A stretch of 64,000 nucleotides of DNA from Lachnospiraceae bacterium (GTDB taxonomy: Bacteria; Bacillota; Clostridia; Lachnospirales; Lachnospiraceae). The position numbers and the translations under genes are program-made. This document shows positions 17,505-25,947 of the stretch, in pieces (the first letter of the stretch is position 1; the number at the start of each line of letters is the position of its first letter). The DNA is taken from assembly GCA_016293925.1 (NCBI GenBank), contig JAEDCX010000001.1:45134-109133 (forward strand). Reading direction: 5' to 3'. The notes beneath the pieces were generated by a model. It saw only the letters and a list, made by a program, of their open reading frames with translations. It made no database searches and was not told the origin of the DNA.

Positions 17505-17850
17505 ACAAAAAAACGTCCCTGATCGTATCTGATCAAGGACGGGTAAATTCTTACTCGCGGTACCACCTTTATTCATTCTTGCGAATGCACTCATCATGTA
17601 CTTCCATACATGCGCCGTTATAACGTTCGACTCACGTCTCCCCTACTGGATCTACGGATCATCCATCTTCCTCATCCCAATCTGTGCTGTGAGATATCCG
17701 ATCCCATAATCTTTCAGTTCGCCCTTGCGAGACCATTCACCAATCTTCCGAACGCAGCCTTCCCACCGCCGGCCGCTCTCTGTGCTTCTTCCAAATGGAT
17801 ACTTTTCTCGTTCATCGGTTTTCCTATGACATGAACTATATTCCATCTCC
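17505..17850 (-). promoter_or_regulatory. T-box riboswitch upstream of the ABC importer
   Basis: The minus-strand leader contains the invariant T-box segment AATGAATAAAGGTGGTACCG at about 17562-17581. Stem I landmarks lie upstream: AGTA, AGAGAG, and a distal loop around TTGGTGAATGG. Downstream is a classic terminator: CGTCCTTGATC and GATCAGGGACG (17514-17541) followed by seven T. Uncharged tRNA should bind the specifier and the TGGNA bulge and favour the antiterminator, turning on import when an amino acid is short. I could not fix the specifier codon by eye; one TGG (minus strand of 17663-17665) is a weak candidate. Confidence 0.95.
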
Positions 17851-17863
17851 TTTCATTTGTCAA
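17835..17863 (-). promoter_or_regulatory. Consensus promoter of the T-box operon
   Basis: On the minus strand TTGACA (17858-17863), a 17 bp spacer and TATAGT (17835-17840). It is almost a perfect sigma-A promoter. Confidence 0.9.
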
Positions 17864-17869
17864 ATACTT

Positions 17870-18199
17870 TTTTCCAACTCGGAAGCGGAATCTTTTCCCA
17901 TCCGGAATGTGGAATCCGGATCTGCCGTTTCTTTACACCCAATCCCGGCTGTGATACATTGACTATAGTGATCCCGGTAACAGAATGAAAAAGATCTTGT
18001 GCAAATTGCCATGTACAATATCTGTCAAGGACTTTTGACACACGAATCACGATGGTACAAAAGCACCTGCGGGACACCATTTTCCGTAAATGCAACCGGA
18101 AGTTGACAGATTGAAATTCCAAGTTGGTGTTCTTTTCCTCTGCAAAAGAATACAATCAGAGCATCCAATTATAAATCAGACAGTTGAGGAGAAATCATT
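17870..18199. other. Intergenic stretch between the T-box operon and the XRE gene
   Basis: About 330 bases with no credible gene. A 100-codon minus-strand frame here has no ribosome site and an unlikely composition. Several TTGACA-like hexamers occur, but I see no complete promoter with confidence and no stable hairpin. Confidence 0.5.
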
Positions 18200-19003
18200 A
18201 TGACACTCGGTAGCAAATTAACCAGATTACGCAAAGAACACAACGAGACCCAGGAACAGTTTGCAGAGCGATTGGGAGTATCCAGACAAGCCGTCAGCAA
18301 ATGGGAATCCGATCTGGCTTACCCGGAGACCGATAAACTGGTCCGGATCGGAGAACTGTATCACTGTTCCATGGATTATCTGTTCAGAGAAAACGTGGAA
18401 GATCCGTCCGGCAGCCAGCCGGAAGCAGGCACGGCCTCCGATTCCTGCAATGCATCCGCCCGGAGCACCCCCCTGTACCTGAGCCTGTCCTCCTACGAGA
18501 AGAAAAGCCGCAAAATGATTGGTTCCGTTCCATTATGGCACATCTGCTTTGACCGCCGCAAAGCCGCACGGGGCGTGATTGCGATCGGCTTCCGGTCGAA
18601 AGGGGTTCTGTCCGTGGGACTTTTAAGCCTTGGCATATTCTCTGTTGGGCTTCTGCCTATCGGACTGATCAGCCTGGGCGTTTTGGCGCTTGGAATCATT
18701 GCTGCCGGAAGCATTTCTCTCGGCGTAATCGCCGTGGGAGCCATCGCAGTCGGCATCTTGTCACTGGGCGCTCTGGCAGTCGGAGAATATGCCCTGGGAG
18801 CTCTGGCAGTCGGCAAATATGCAGCACTTGGGGATCATGCCCACGGGGCGGTGGCCATTGGCAAAACCTTTGCGGAAGGAAGCCTTTTTACCACGACCGA
18901 TTCCCGGTCCATGCTGGATCTTCCGGCACTTCGCCAAACAATTCTGGATCATGCCCCGACGCTGTTACGATGGGCAGCTGCACTTTTCACCCATATGATA
19001 TAG
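18200..19003 (+). CDS. XRE-family regulator with glycine pentapeptide repeat array
   Basis: The 267-residue protein has an N-terminal helix-turn-helix DNA-binding domain (ETQEQFAERLGVSRQAVSKW, residues 16-35). A hydrophilic linker follows at about 66-105. Then comes a striking array: glycine recurs at every fifth position from residue 125 to 205, as in GVLSVGLLSLGIFSVG, with pattern G-x-hydrophobic-S/A-V/L, about 17 repeats. A related C-terminal tail follows. The array could be a beta-solenoid or a membrane-associated element. GTTGAGGAGAAATC precedes the ATG. Ligand and target are unknown. It lies just upstream of a diguanylate cyclase with its own promoter. Confidence 0.85.
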   Translation: MTLGSKLTRLRKEHNETQEQFAERLGVSRQAVSKWESDLAYPETDKLVRIGELYHCSMDYLFRENVEDPSGSQPEAGTASDSCNASARSTPLYLSLSSYEKKSRKMIGSVPLWHICFDRRKAARGVIAIGFRSKGVLSVGLLSLGIFSVGLLPIGLISLGVLALGIIAAGSISLGVIAVGAIAVGILSLGALAVGEYALGALAVGKYAALGDHAHGAVAIGKTFAEGSLFTTTDSRSMLDLPALRQTILDHAPTLLRWAAALFTHMI

Positions 19004-19098
19004 CGGAAACCATGCCGTCCGTCTGCGGTGTTGCAAAACCTTTCCCCATCAGCCCTTGCAGACTATCCTACAGGATTGAGCCGGAATGTGAATATCCT

Positions 19099-19127
19099 TT
19101 GACAGAAATGTCGATTGGATATACAAT
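19099..19127 (+). promoter_or_regulatory. Consensus promoter of the diguanylate cyclase gene
   Basis: TTGACA (19099-19104), a 17 bp spacer and TACAAT (19122-19127). The leader RNA would be about 125 bases and contains the hairpin at 19162-19191. Confidence 0.85.
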
Positions 19128-19161
19128 AGTACTTAAGTCATACCAAAATCGACTACGCAAC

Positions 19162-19191
19162 AACGTCACTCATCCTGCAATGGGTGACGTT
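19162..19191 (+). terminator. Hairpin in the diguanylate cyclase leader
   Basis: AACGTCACTCAT (19162-19173) and ATGGGTGACGTT (19180-19191) form a strong stem with one imperfect pair, followed by TCTTGCTC. It lies downstream of the promoter, so it is either a leader attenuator or the terminator of the XRE gene. Confidence 0.6.
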
Positions 19192-19259
19192 TCTTGCTCA
19201 GTCATTCAGGGGACAAATAATCATCCTGTTCAGGGATGAAATATCAGGTGGACATCAGA

Positions 19260-20390
19260 ATGAAAAATTACCTCTCTCTAAAAGCAACGGAGGATGAACA
19301 GGGCAGCCAGTCCTACACCGCGAATACCTACTCCGTCAGATGTATGTGGGTATCCGCAGTGGTAGTCAGTGTCTGCTGGCTTCTGAATAAATTACATATT
19401 TTTATCGTGGATCAGTCTATCATGAATCTGGCCTTCATAGGATCGATGGGATTTGTTGTGCTGGCATATACCGTAAAGCATACCCTTGGTTTTGAACGCC
19501 GCTGTTCCAGTTATATCATCCTTTTTCTTCTGGTCGCGATGCTTACTTTTGTCAATATGGAGCTGTCATATCACGTCACACTGTTCATGCTGTTCCCCAT
19601 GGTTTGCTGTGTATTGTACAATGAGCGCTGCTTCACAATCTACACTCTGGCACTCAGCATACTAGGCATCCTCGGTTCCGTCATTGCAGGCTTCTATATC
19701 GGCTTATGCGATGCCAACATGCTGCTCTTAACCTGGTCAACAACGGAGAAGCATCGGACCGAGATTCTGTCCGGCACACTGAACACCAACTCGGATCTTG
19801 GCAAACTGATTCTCTTCTTCGTAGTTCCGAGGCTCCTGGCCTTAATCGGCATCACGATTCTGCTTCGCTATATCATGCGGGAGATTCAGGAGAAGACCGC
19901 TAAGGCCGTAGAAAACCGCCATTATGCAGACATGGATGGTCTGACAGATATCTTCAACCGTCATAAGTTCGAGAACATGATTGAGACGCATTACAAGAAA
20001 CAGAATTCCATTGCGGTACTTTACATCGACGTAAACGACCTGAAGAAACTGAATGATCGACTCGGTCATGAATACGGCGATATCCTGATTAAAGGGATGG
20101 CGAGCATCCTGAAGGACTTCCAGACAGACCATTGCCATGCATATCGTGTGGGCGGTGATGAATTCGTACTGGTGCTGGAGAATCCTCAGGCAGGAGATCG
20201 TGTGGCTCTTGTATCTGCCATTCAGACAGAGATTACAAACCGAAAGTTGGAAAACGGTGTTGTGTTATCGGCAGCAATCGGAAGTGCAGAGGGAGACAGC
20301 ATCCGGATTGATGAGATCATCAAAGAGGCGGACGAGAGAATGTATGCAAACAAACAGAAGATGAAAGCGGAATGGAAACAGGTTCCGTAG
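19260..20390 (+). CDS. Membrane diguanylate cyclase (GGDEF)
   Basis: This protein makes cyclic di-GMP from two GTP. The 376-residue product has about six hydrophobic helices in residues 30-215, then a GGDEF domain starting near DMDGLTDIFNRHKF. The active site is RVGGDEFVLVLE, fully canonical, and DVNDLKKLND carries the metal-binding Asp. I see no RxxD inhibitory site just upstream of GGDEF, so feedback inhibition may be absent. ATG 19260 follows AGGTGGACATCAGA; an ATG at 19236 has no spaced site. No EAL or PilZ partner is nearby. Confidence 0.93.
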   Translation: MKNYLSLKATEDEQGSQSYTANTYSVRCMWVSAVVVSVCWLLNKLHIFIVDQSIMNLAFIGSMGFVVLAYTVKHTLGFERRCSSYIILFLLVAMLTFVNMELSYHVTLFMLFPMVCCVLYNERCFTIYTLALSILGILGSVIAGFYIGLCDANMLLLTWSTTEKHRTEILSGTLNTNSDLGKLILFFVVPRLLALIGITILLRYIMREIQEKTAKAVENRHYADMDGLTDIFNRHKFENMIETHYKKQNSIAVLYIDVNDLKKLNDRLGHEYGDILIKGMASILKDFQTDHCHAYRVGGDEFVLVLENPQAGDRVALVSAIQTEITNRKLENGVVLSAAIGSAEGDSIRIDEIIKEADERMYANKQKMKAEWKQVP

Positions 20391-20398
20391 GCAATAAG

Positions 20399-20428
20399 AA
20401 AACTGCCGGGTACACGCCCGGCAGTTTG
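20399..20428. terminator. Bidirectional terminator after the diguanylate cyclase gene
   Basis: AACTGCCGGG (20401-20410) pairs perfectly with CCCGGCAGTT (20417-20426). It is flanked by AA and TG on the plus side; the minus side runs into TTTTCTTATTG. It serves both convergent genes. Confidence 0.85.
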
Positions 20429-20488
20429 TGTGTCAGATAATCTGTTTCACAGGACCCCCTTGAAACCGAAGACTCCTACCTTCCACCA

Positions 20489-20914
20489 TTAAATGAAAAG
20501 GGATCCAACCCCGATACCGACAATCAAGGCAATCAAATAGATAACTGTCATGACAATACCGCCAATCATACCGATCGTACCCAGAATCTTACCGGTCTTC
20601 ACCTGACCGCTCTGCAGACCGCCCTCCGCATAATATCTGTTTGCTTTGGACATGGCAATCGCGCCCAGAACAATACCCGCGATACTTACAAACGGTTCCC
20701 ACGCAAGTGCAATTGCGATAATACCCATTACCAATACGGATGTAGGACTTACACTGGTCATAACCGGTGCCTGCTGGTAACCATAGGGCTGCGGCTGTGC
20801 ATATGTATTCTGCTGCGGCTGTCCATACGGATTCTGTGTCGGCAATGCATTCCCGCAAGTCGGGCAGATCACTGTTCCATCTGCAACATTCGTTCCACAT
20901 TTCTGACAAATCAT
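20489..20914 (-). CDS. Zinc-ribbon membrane protein with DUF4190-like domain
   Basis: This 141-residue protein opens with a zinc ribbon (MICQKCGTNVADGTVICPTC, two CxxC pairs). A Pro/Gln/Tyr-rich linker (QPYGYQQAP) follows, then two hydrophobic segments separated by AMSKANRYYAEGGLQSGQVKTG, typical of DUF4190. It is probably an integral membrane protein; function unknown. ATG 20914 follows GGGAGGAGAGAA, so the frame's longer N-terminus was rejected. It is 88 bases downstream of the end of the lipid operon and may be read from it or from its own start. Confidence 0.8.
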   Translation of the reverse strand: MICQKCGTNVADGTVICPTCGNALPTQNPYGQPQQNTYAQPQPYGYQQAPVMTSVSPTSVLVMGIIAIALAWEPFVSIAGIVLGAIAMSKANRYYAEGGLQSGQVKTGKILGTIGMIGGIVMTVIYLIALIVGIGVGSLFI

Positions 20915-21002
20915 ATTCTCTCCTCCCACCGCGCAACGATTCGTATCCGTCGTTCGCTTCACGGTTCACACTAAAAATGAAATATTCGACGTGCATCCCT
21001 TC

Positions 21003-21941
21003 CTATGCGTTCTTCCGCAGAAATGCAACAATAGCATCGTCATACGCCTGCTTGTTGTTAGCACGGATTCTGGAATGCGCACCCTTATTATACCATACTA
21101 TCTTCTTATTGGAACTACATTTTTCATATAATTCTTCTGCCTTCTCCGGGAGGGAAAAGGTATCCTCCTTACTGTGCAGGAACAGAATCGGCCGGTCCAG
21201 TTTCCCGATTCTCCGAATCGGTCCGTCTGTCAACACGTTCACTCCGGAGAAAATCCGGATATGAAGCATCACTTCCAGAGCAAATGGGAACAACGGATGT
21301 TTATCCTGTATCATGTGATTTTTGAAGGTCTCGTAGAACGTCGTATACATTCCTTCCGCCACCATGGAATGGATATAATCCGGACAGTCTTCGCTGGTCA
21401 GTGCGAACAACGCAGCAGCGGACCCGATACAGATTCCATGCAAAACCACGCTCTCATTGCCCAGTTCATCATGCAGCAGCCTGCTCCAGGCCAGTATATC
21501 TCTGTACTCTTTTTGGCCCAGGGAGTTTCTCTTTCCCTCTGATTTGCCGTGTGCCCGGTTATCAATCACCAGCACATTCAACCCTTCCTGTCTATAGGGC
21601 TCGGCAAAATAGTAGGAATAGAGCAGGGATTCCATACGTCCTGCAATAATAATGACGGCACGCGTTCCGCCGAAATCAAAGTACTCACCATACAGATGAT
21701 ATCCGTCACTGACAATATCGACTTCCCGCTTCTTCTCACTGTACCTGGCATCCCATTCCATGCCCTCATCAAACATATTCCTGTATTCCTCATCATCCGG
21801 AATACTGCACTCTCTCCCCCATTTCTCCGGCTTATTACGCACCAGAAGCACATAGTAGATGGCGAAAGACATCGCCAGTGTTGGCAGGATACCGAATACA
21901 ACAATTACTCCGATTACAATGAAAATTATGGTATGAATCAT
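21003..21941 (-). CDS. Alpha/beta hydrolase with Cys at the nucleophile position
   Basis: This 312-residue protein has an N-terminal membrane helix (residues 3-33) and an alpha/beta hydrolase domain. The nucleophile elbow reads LHGICIGSAA, so Cys171 replaces the usual Ser in GxSxG. The rest of the triad looks present: Asp in LFLHSKEDTFS and His in NKGAHSRI. The codon is TGT, one base from AGT. Cys nucleophiles occur in dienelactone hydrolases, so it may be active with altered specificity, or be inactive. It is the last gene of the 11-gene lipid operon, 19 bases after the fakA-like stop. GGGAGAATAAA precedes the ATG. Confidence 0.85.
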   Translation of the reverse strand: MIHTIIFIVIGVIVVFGILPTLAMSFAIYYVLLVRNKPEKWGRECSIPDDEEYRNMFDEGMEWDARYSEKKREVDIVSDGYHLYGEYFDFGGTRAVIIIAGRMESLLYSYYFAEPYRQEGLNVLVIDNRAHGKSEGKRNSLGQKEYRDILAWSRLLHDELGNESVVLHGICIGSAAALFALTSEDCPDYIHSMVAEGMYTTFYETFKNHMIQDKHPLFPFALEVMLHIRIFSGVNVLTDGPIRRIGKLDRPILFLHSKEDTFSLPEKAEELYEKCSSNKKIVWYNKGAHSRIRANNKQAYDDAIVAFLRKNA

Positions 21942-21960
21942 TTTATTCTCCCGACTTTAC

Positions 21961-23598
21961 TTATATGACACCCAGAAGCCAGCGGTATATTCTCTGACCG
22001 CCATCCATAAACTGAAGCTCCAGAAGCGGATACTCCTCCCTGATGGCGTCCTCCAGGCTACTCTCCTGTGCCGGATCCACATCCTCTCCCCGGAAAATCA
22101 CGCAGTACTCTTTGTCTGCTATTCCCTCAATCTTATGCAGACCACCCATCACTGCCTCGATTGTATCCCGGCAGGAGAATACCAGCCGGTCATTCACCAG
22201 GGCAATCTCCTCTCCGACCTTACAGCCGATTCCGTTATGGGCATAGTCTCTGGATGCAATCGTCTGCGACAGGGTCACAATATTGCCGGCCCCGCTGAGC
22301 ATCGCCTTAATTCTCTTGTCAGTAACCTCATCCGGAATATCCATGGACAGTGCGTAATATCCTTCCACCATACTGGTTGTGGGAAGTACATGAATCTCGG
22401 ATTCCCCAAACATGGCAGCCGCCTGTTCAGCGGCACGTACGATATTCTTATTGTTCGGCAAAACAACAATCGTATCCGCATTCGCCTCCCGGAACGCATC
22501 CAGGAATTCCTGGGTGGAGGTATTCATTTTACTGCTTCCGTCCAGCACCACGGTACAACCGAGATCCGTAAATACCTTTTGCATACCTGCGCCGTTCACG
22601 ACGGCCACGACAGCCATCTGAAGGTGAACCCTTTCCTGCTTGGGCATTTTCCGGATAAATTCATTGTGCTGGACCTGCATATTATCCAGTTTAAAGGTCA
22701 GAAATTCTCCGAATTCCTGACTCATGGCAATTACCTTGCCGGGCTTCATGGTGTGAATATGTACCTTTACCCGGGTGCCGTCCTGGGTTACCACAATGGA
22801 ATTGCCGAATAATTTCAGATCCTCCGTGAACGTGGCAATTCTGAACCGGTGATTATAGCTGTCCCCGTTCATCAGCTGTAATATGAATTCCATGCAGTAG
22901 CCTTCTTCAAAAGGACTGTTCTCGTTGAAAATATCCTCGGAAATATCTGTCCTGGGTACGGTTTCGCCACTGCCGCTATCCTGCAGGGTCTCTCCGCACA
23001 GATACTTATACATTCCCTCGAAAATCGTGATATATCCCACAGCTCCGCTGTCCACGACTCCGTATTCTTTCAATACGGCCAGCATATCCGGAGTTGCCGC
23101 AAGCGTCTTACGCATCTGCGCAATATACATGCCTAACAGCGACTCGATGGACGTGTTGCGGTCCAGCTGTGTTCTGATCAGTTCGATTCCTTCCCTGGCA
23201 ACCGTCAGAATCGTCCCTTCCACAGGGCATACAACCGACTGATAGGCAACCCGGTATCCTCTGATCAGTGCATTCCGCATATCGGCGATATTGGCTGCCT
23301 GACAGCGTGCCAGTTCCTGATAGATTCCTTTGAAAATCTGGGACAGAATGACGCCCGAATTTCCCCTTGCCCCCAGCAGCATGCCTTCCGACAGATCCCT
23401 TAAATACAAACCGATCTCTGTCCTTCCTTTTGCTCTGCGCAGTCCGTTCTCCAGCGTCAGCCGCATATTGAGTCCGGTATCACCGTCTGCAACCGGGAAT
23501 ACATTCAGACCGTTGATGGTCTCTTCCGCTGTCCGGATGTTCGCCAGACCGTTTCTCAGCATTTTCTCCAACAGAAATCCATTTACTCTTCTTGTCAT
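21961..23598 (-). CDS. fakA: Fatty acid kinase catalytic subunit, FakA-like (DAK2 domain)
   Basis: This 545-residue protein is of the DhaL/DAK2 family, known as YloV or FakA. FakA phosphorylates fatty acids presented by FakB, giving acyl-phosphate for phospholipid synthesis. The kinase domain has GLNVFPVADGDTGLNM, whose Asp residues bind Mg-ATP, and LLGARGNSGVILSQ. The middle and C-terminal FakA domains follow (MEFILQLMNGD, VKVHIHTMKPG, LPTTSMVEGYYA). Length matches FakA. A FakB-like gene lies two genes upstream in the same operon, which strongly supports the role. Confidence 0.88.
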   Translation of the reverse strand: MTRRVNGFLLEKMLRNGLANIRTAEETINGLNVFPVADGDTGLNMRLTLENGLRRAKGRTEIGLYLRDLSEGMLLGARGNSGVILSQIFKGIYQELARCQAANIADMRNALIRGYRVAYQSVVCPVEGTILTVAREGIELIRTQLDRNTSIESLLGMYIAQMRKTLAATPDMLAVLKEYGVVDSGAVGYITIFEGMYKYLCGETLQDSGSGETVPRTDISEDIFNENSPFEEGYCMEFILQLMNGDSYNHRFRIATFTEDLKLFGNSIVVTQDGTRVKVHIHTMKPGKVIAMSQEFGEFLTFKLDNMQVQHNEFIRKMPKQERVHLQMAVVAVVNGAGMQKVFTDLGCTVVLDGSSKMNTSTQEFLDAFREANADTIVVLPNNKNIVRAAEQAAAMFGESEIHVLPTTSMVEGYYALSMDIPDEVTDKRIKAMLSGAGNIVTLSQTIASRDYAHNGIGCKVGEEIALVNDRLVFSCRDTIEAVMGGLHKIEGIADKEYCVIFRGEDVDPAQESSLEDAIREEYPLLELQFMDGGQRIYRWLLGVI

Positions 23599-23635
23599 GA
23601 TACATTAACTCCGGTATCTCTTTTCTACTTCTGTA

Positions 23636-24994
23636 CTACTCTTTCGTATCATCCACTTTCCGGATGCCCAGCGTCTTCAGTGAATCCGGCAGGAACCTGG
23701 TCAGCATCAGTGCGATGACCACTGCGCCGGCGCTTATGGCGGTCATAAACCAGATCGGGCTCATTCCCCCATCCGTTACGTGTTCACTTGCTTTTTTCAA
23801 AGCCGTCAGCACCAGACCCGTGGCAACGCCGGTGGACACTCCGGCAAACAGCCCCTGTACCGCAAAATACATCGCCGAATGGGATCTGCCTGTTTCCTGT
23901 TCTTCATCCGCAGCAAGCTGTGACGGAATGGAATACGCCACCGCAAACATGGAGCCGATGGAGAATGAATTCACAAGACCTGTCAGTATGGAGCAGACAA
24001 GCTTCGCCGTCCCCTGCAGAAACGCCACACCAAACAGCAGCAGCATCCCTGCGGCGAACATAATCAGCGTATACCGAAAAGAAAAGGCAAATCCGCGGCT
24101 GTGCAGCAGTTTATTATACAGGATCAGTGTAAAGGGCACCGGCGCAAAGGATGCCATCATGACGAAGATCATGCTCATGCCGGTGGACGAAAAGTATTCA
24201 TTTATCCCGCCCAGAAACAACTGCACCCCAAAGGTCATAAAAGAGTATACCAGCATCCAGAGGATGAAGGATCTGTTCCGGATCGTATACGCCAATGACT
24301 TGAACAAGCCGGGTGTTTCCTCTGTATCCAGCTCGCCCTTCAGGTTGGACGGCTCTTTGATCATGAACAGAGGAATCAGCATGGTCAAAGCCATCGGAAG
24401 CACCAGAAGCGCAACGATGCGAATATTCATACCGTTCAGCAGGGCACGAACCACTACATATCCGAGAATATAATATACAATATCACAGACAGATTTCACA
24501 TTGGACAGAATGGATCTCTCCCGCTCTGTTTCCACGATCTCCGTATAGGTCGCATAATAGGTAACCATAGTCAGCGTATAGAAGCTGTAAAAAACACAGA
24601 GAACGAGACCGTAATATACCGTATTCAGCATGGTGCTCCCGGATGGATTCGGAATGAACAGAAAAGCTGCATACGCCGCCAGCATGGGAACCATACCGAT
24701 GATTAGGGACGGTCTCCTGCGGCCCCACCGGGAACGTAGACGATCCGTCAGCGAAGCCATGGGAATATCGATTATCCCGTCAATGATCTTGGCAACCAGT
24801 ACAAATCCTGCCCATACCCCGGCTATGACCAGATCATAGCCTTTATAGGTCTGGAATTGTCTTGCAGTCTGTTCAAATCCGCCGGCTATCAGCGCGGAGC
24901 ACAGGTAGGAACCCATCATCAGGTTCAACATATTCACTCCCATTGCTGAAACAGCGTATACGAACAGCTGCCACCGCTTCGTTAATTTCCTCAT
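23636..24994 (-). CDS. MFS_2 (GPH/MelB-like) transporter
   Basis: This 452-residue protein has about 12 transmembrane helices. IDGIIDIPMASLTDRLRSRWGRRRP is the signature loop of the GPH/MelB group, also called MFS_2. Bacterial members usually import sugars with cations, but the same family includes the animal lysophosphatidylcholine transporter MFSD2A. Here it sits among lipid-handling genes, between fakB-like and fakA-like, and its start overlaps the fakB-like stop by 4 bases. A lipid or lysolipid substrate is therefore a reasonable inference, not a demonstrated fact. An amphipathic sugar conjugate is the alternative. Confidence 0.85.
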   Translation of the reverse strand: MRKLTKRWQLFVYAVSAMGVNMLNLMMGSYLCSALIAGGFEQTARQFQTYKGYDLVIAGVWAGFVLVAKIIDGIIDIPMASLTDRLRSRWGRRRPSLIIGMVPMLAAYAAFLFIPNPSGSTMLNTVYYGLVLCVFYSFYTLTMVTYYATYTEIVETERERSILSNVKSVCDIVYYILGYVVVRALLNGMNIRIVALLVLPMALTMLIPLFMIKEPSNLKGELDTEETPGLFKSLAYTIRNRSFILWMLVYSFMTFGVQLFLGGINEYFSSTGMSMIFVMMASFAPVPFTLILYNKLLHSRGFAFSFRYTLIMFAAGMLLLFGVAFLQGTAKLVCSILTGLVNSFSIGSMFAVAYSIPSQLAADEEQETGRSHSAMYFAVQGLFAGVSTGVATGLVLTALKKASEHVTDGGMSPIWFMTAISAGAVVIALMLTRFLPDSLKTLGIRKVDDTKE

Positions 24995-25932
24995 TCATTG
25001 CCTCCATTGATGAGCTTGTCAAGCAGGGCTCTCTCATCCACAAGTCCTTCTGTAATCGGTTTTCCCACATAATATGCCGCCATCAGTCCGGGGCCCACAT
25101 TTATACCGCTAAGGGGATACAGATCATTGATATAAACTGCCTTGGGATGGAATCTGTCTTCAATCATTTTCTTATATTCCACTGCCTGGGCGTATCGGTT
25201 GGACTGGGCAATGAAAATAATCTGATCTTCCGGATTCTCAATCTCCGCTTCCATATAGTCCAGCAATACCGGGTATGCGGCTTTTGCCCCCTTCACCTTA
25301 CCGATTACAGTGGTCAAACCATTGTAGTCAAACTCACCGATGGGTTTCACGCCTGCAAGGGTTCCGAAAAATGCCTTTGCATGGGTCAGTCTTCCCTTTT
25401 TGGCAACAAAGGACAGATCATCCAGCCAGCCTGTCTGGTGGAAACGATTCTTATTCTGTTCGATATATTCTGTCACTTCCTGAATGCTCATACCTTCGTT
25501 CCGCAGTTTCGCTGCATAGACCACCAGCAGACCGAAGCCGGGGCCGAAGCGCAGGGAATCCACACATTCGATCACTGCATCCGGATACTTTTTCAGTACG
25601 TTCTCTTTAGCCATCAATTTGTTGTTATATGCACCACTGATGCCGGAAGACAGTGCAATCGCCAGAACCGGAATACCCTCTGCCGCATATTTCTCAAACA
25701 TTTCCTCACATTCCTCCACATTGGCAGGAGAAGTGGTATATCCGGAGGGATTCTTCTTCAATTCGCCATAGAAGTTCTCCATGGACTCAAACCGATTCCA
25801 CTCAGCGCAGAGTGTAATGTCACTTCCGTCCGGAACACTGATATGTCCGGGCATCAGAATAATGTCATATTCCTTCAGATATTCCTCCGCAAGGTCACAT
25901 GTGGCATCTGCCATAATCACAAATCTACTCAT
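24991..25932 (-). CDS. fakB: DegV family fatty-acid binding protein, FakB-like
   Basis: DegV/FakB proteins hold a fatty acid for phosphorylation by FakA. The 313-residue protein starts MSRFVIMADATCDLAEEYL, with TTSPANVEECEEMF and the ligand-binding ALSSGISGAYN. KKGRLTHAKAFFGTLAGVKP is the usual central motif. Near the C-terminus the motif normally written HTGPG reads INVGPGLMAAYY, so the conserved His is missing. The other DegV protein in the window keeps His. The ribosome site AATAGGAGAAAAGAAG is strong. The MFS_2 gene follows with a 4-base overlap. Confidence 0.88.
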   Translation of the reverse strand: MSRFVIMADATCDLAEEYLKEYDIILMPGHISVPDGSDITLCAEWNRFESMENFYGELKKNPSGYTTSPANVEECEEMFEKYAAEGIPVLAIALSSGISGAYNNKLMAKENVLKKYPDAVIECVDSLRFGPGFGLLVVYAAKLRNEGMSIQEVTEYIEQNKNRFHQTGWLDDLSFVAKKGRLTHAKAFFGTLAGVKPIGEFDYNGLTTVIGKVKGAKAAYPVLLDYMEAEIENPEDQIIFIAQSNRYAQAVEYKKMIEDRFHPKAVYINDLYPLSGINVGPGLMAAYYVGKPITEGLVDERALLDKLINGGNE

Positions 25933-25947
25933 CTTCTTTTCTCCTAT

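Noticed and set aside
17663..17665. TGG as the T-box specifier codon
   Set aside because: I could not fold stem I consistently around it by eye, so the specifier is left unassigned.
17853..18155. 100-codon frame on the minus strand between the T-box operon and the XRE gene
   Set aside because: No ribosome site, unusual amino acid composition, and it runs into the T-box promoter.
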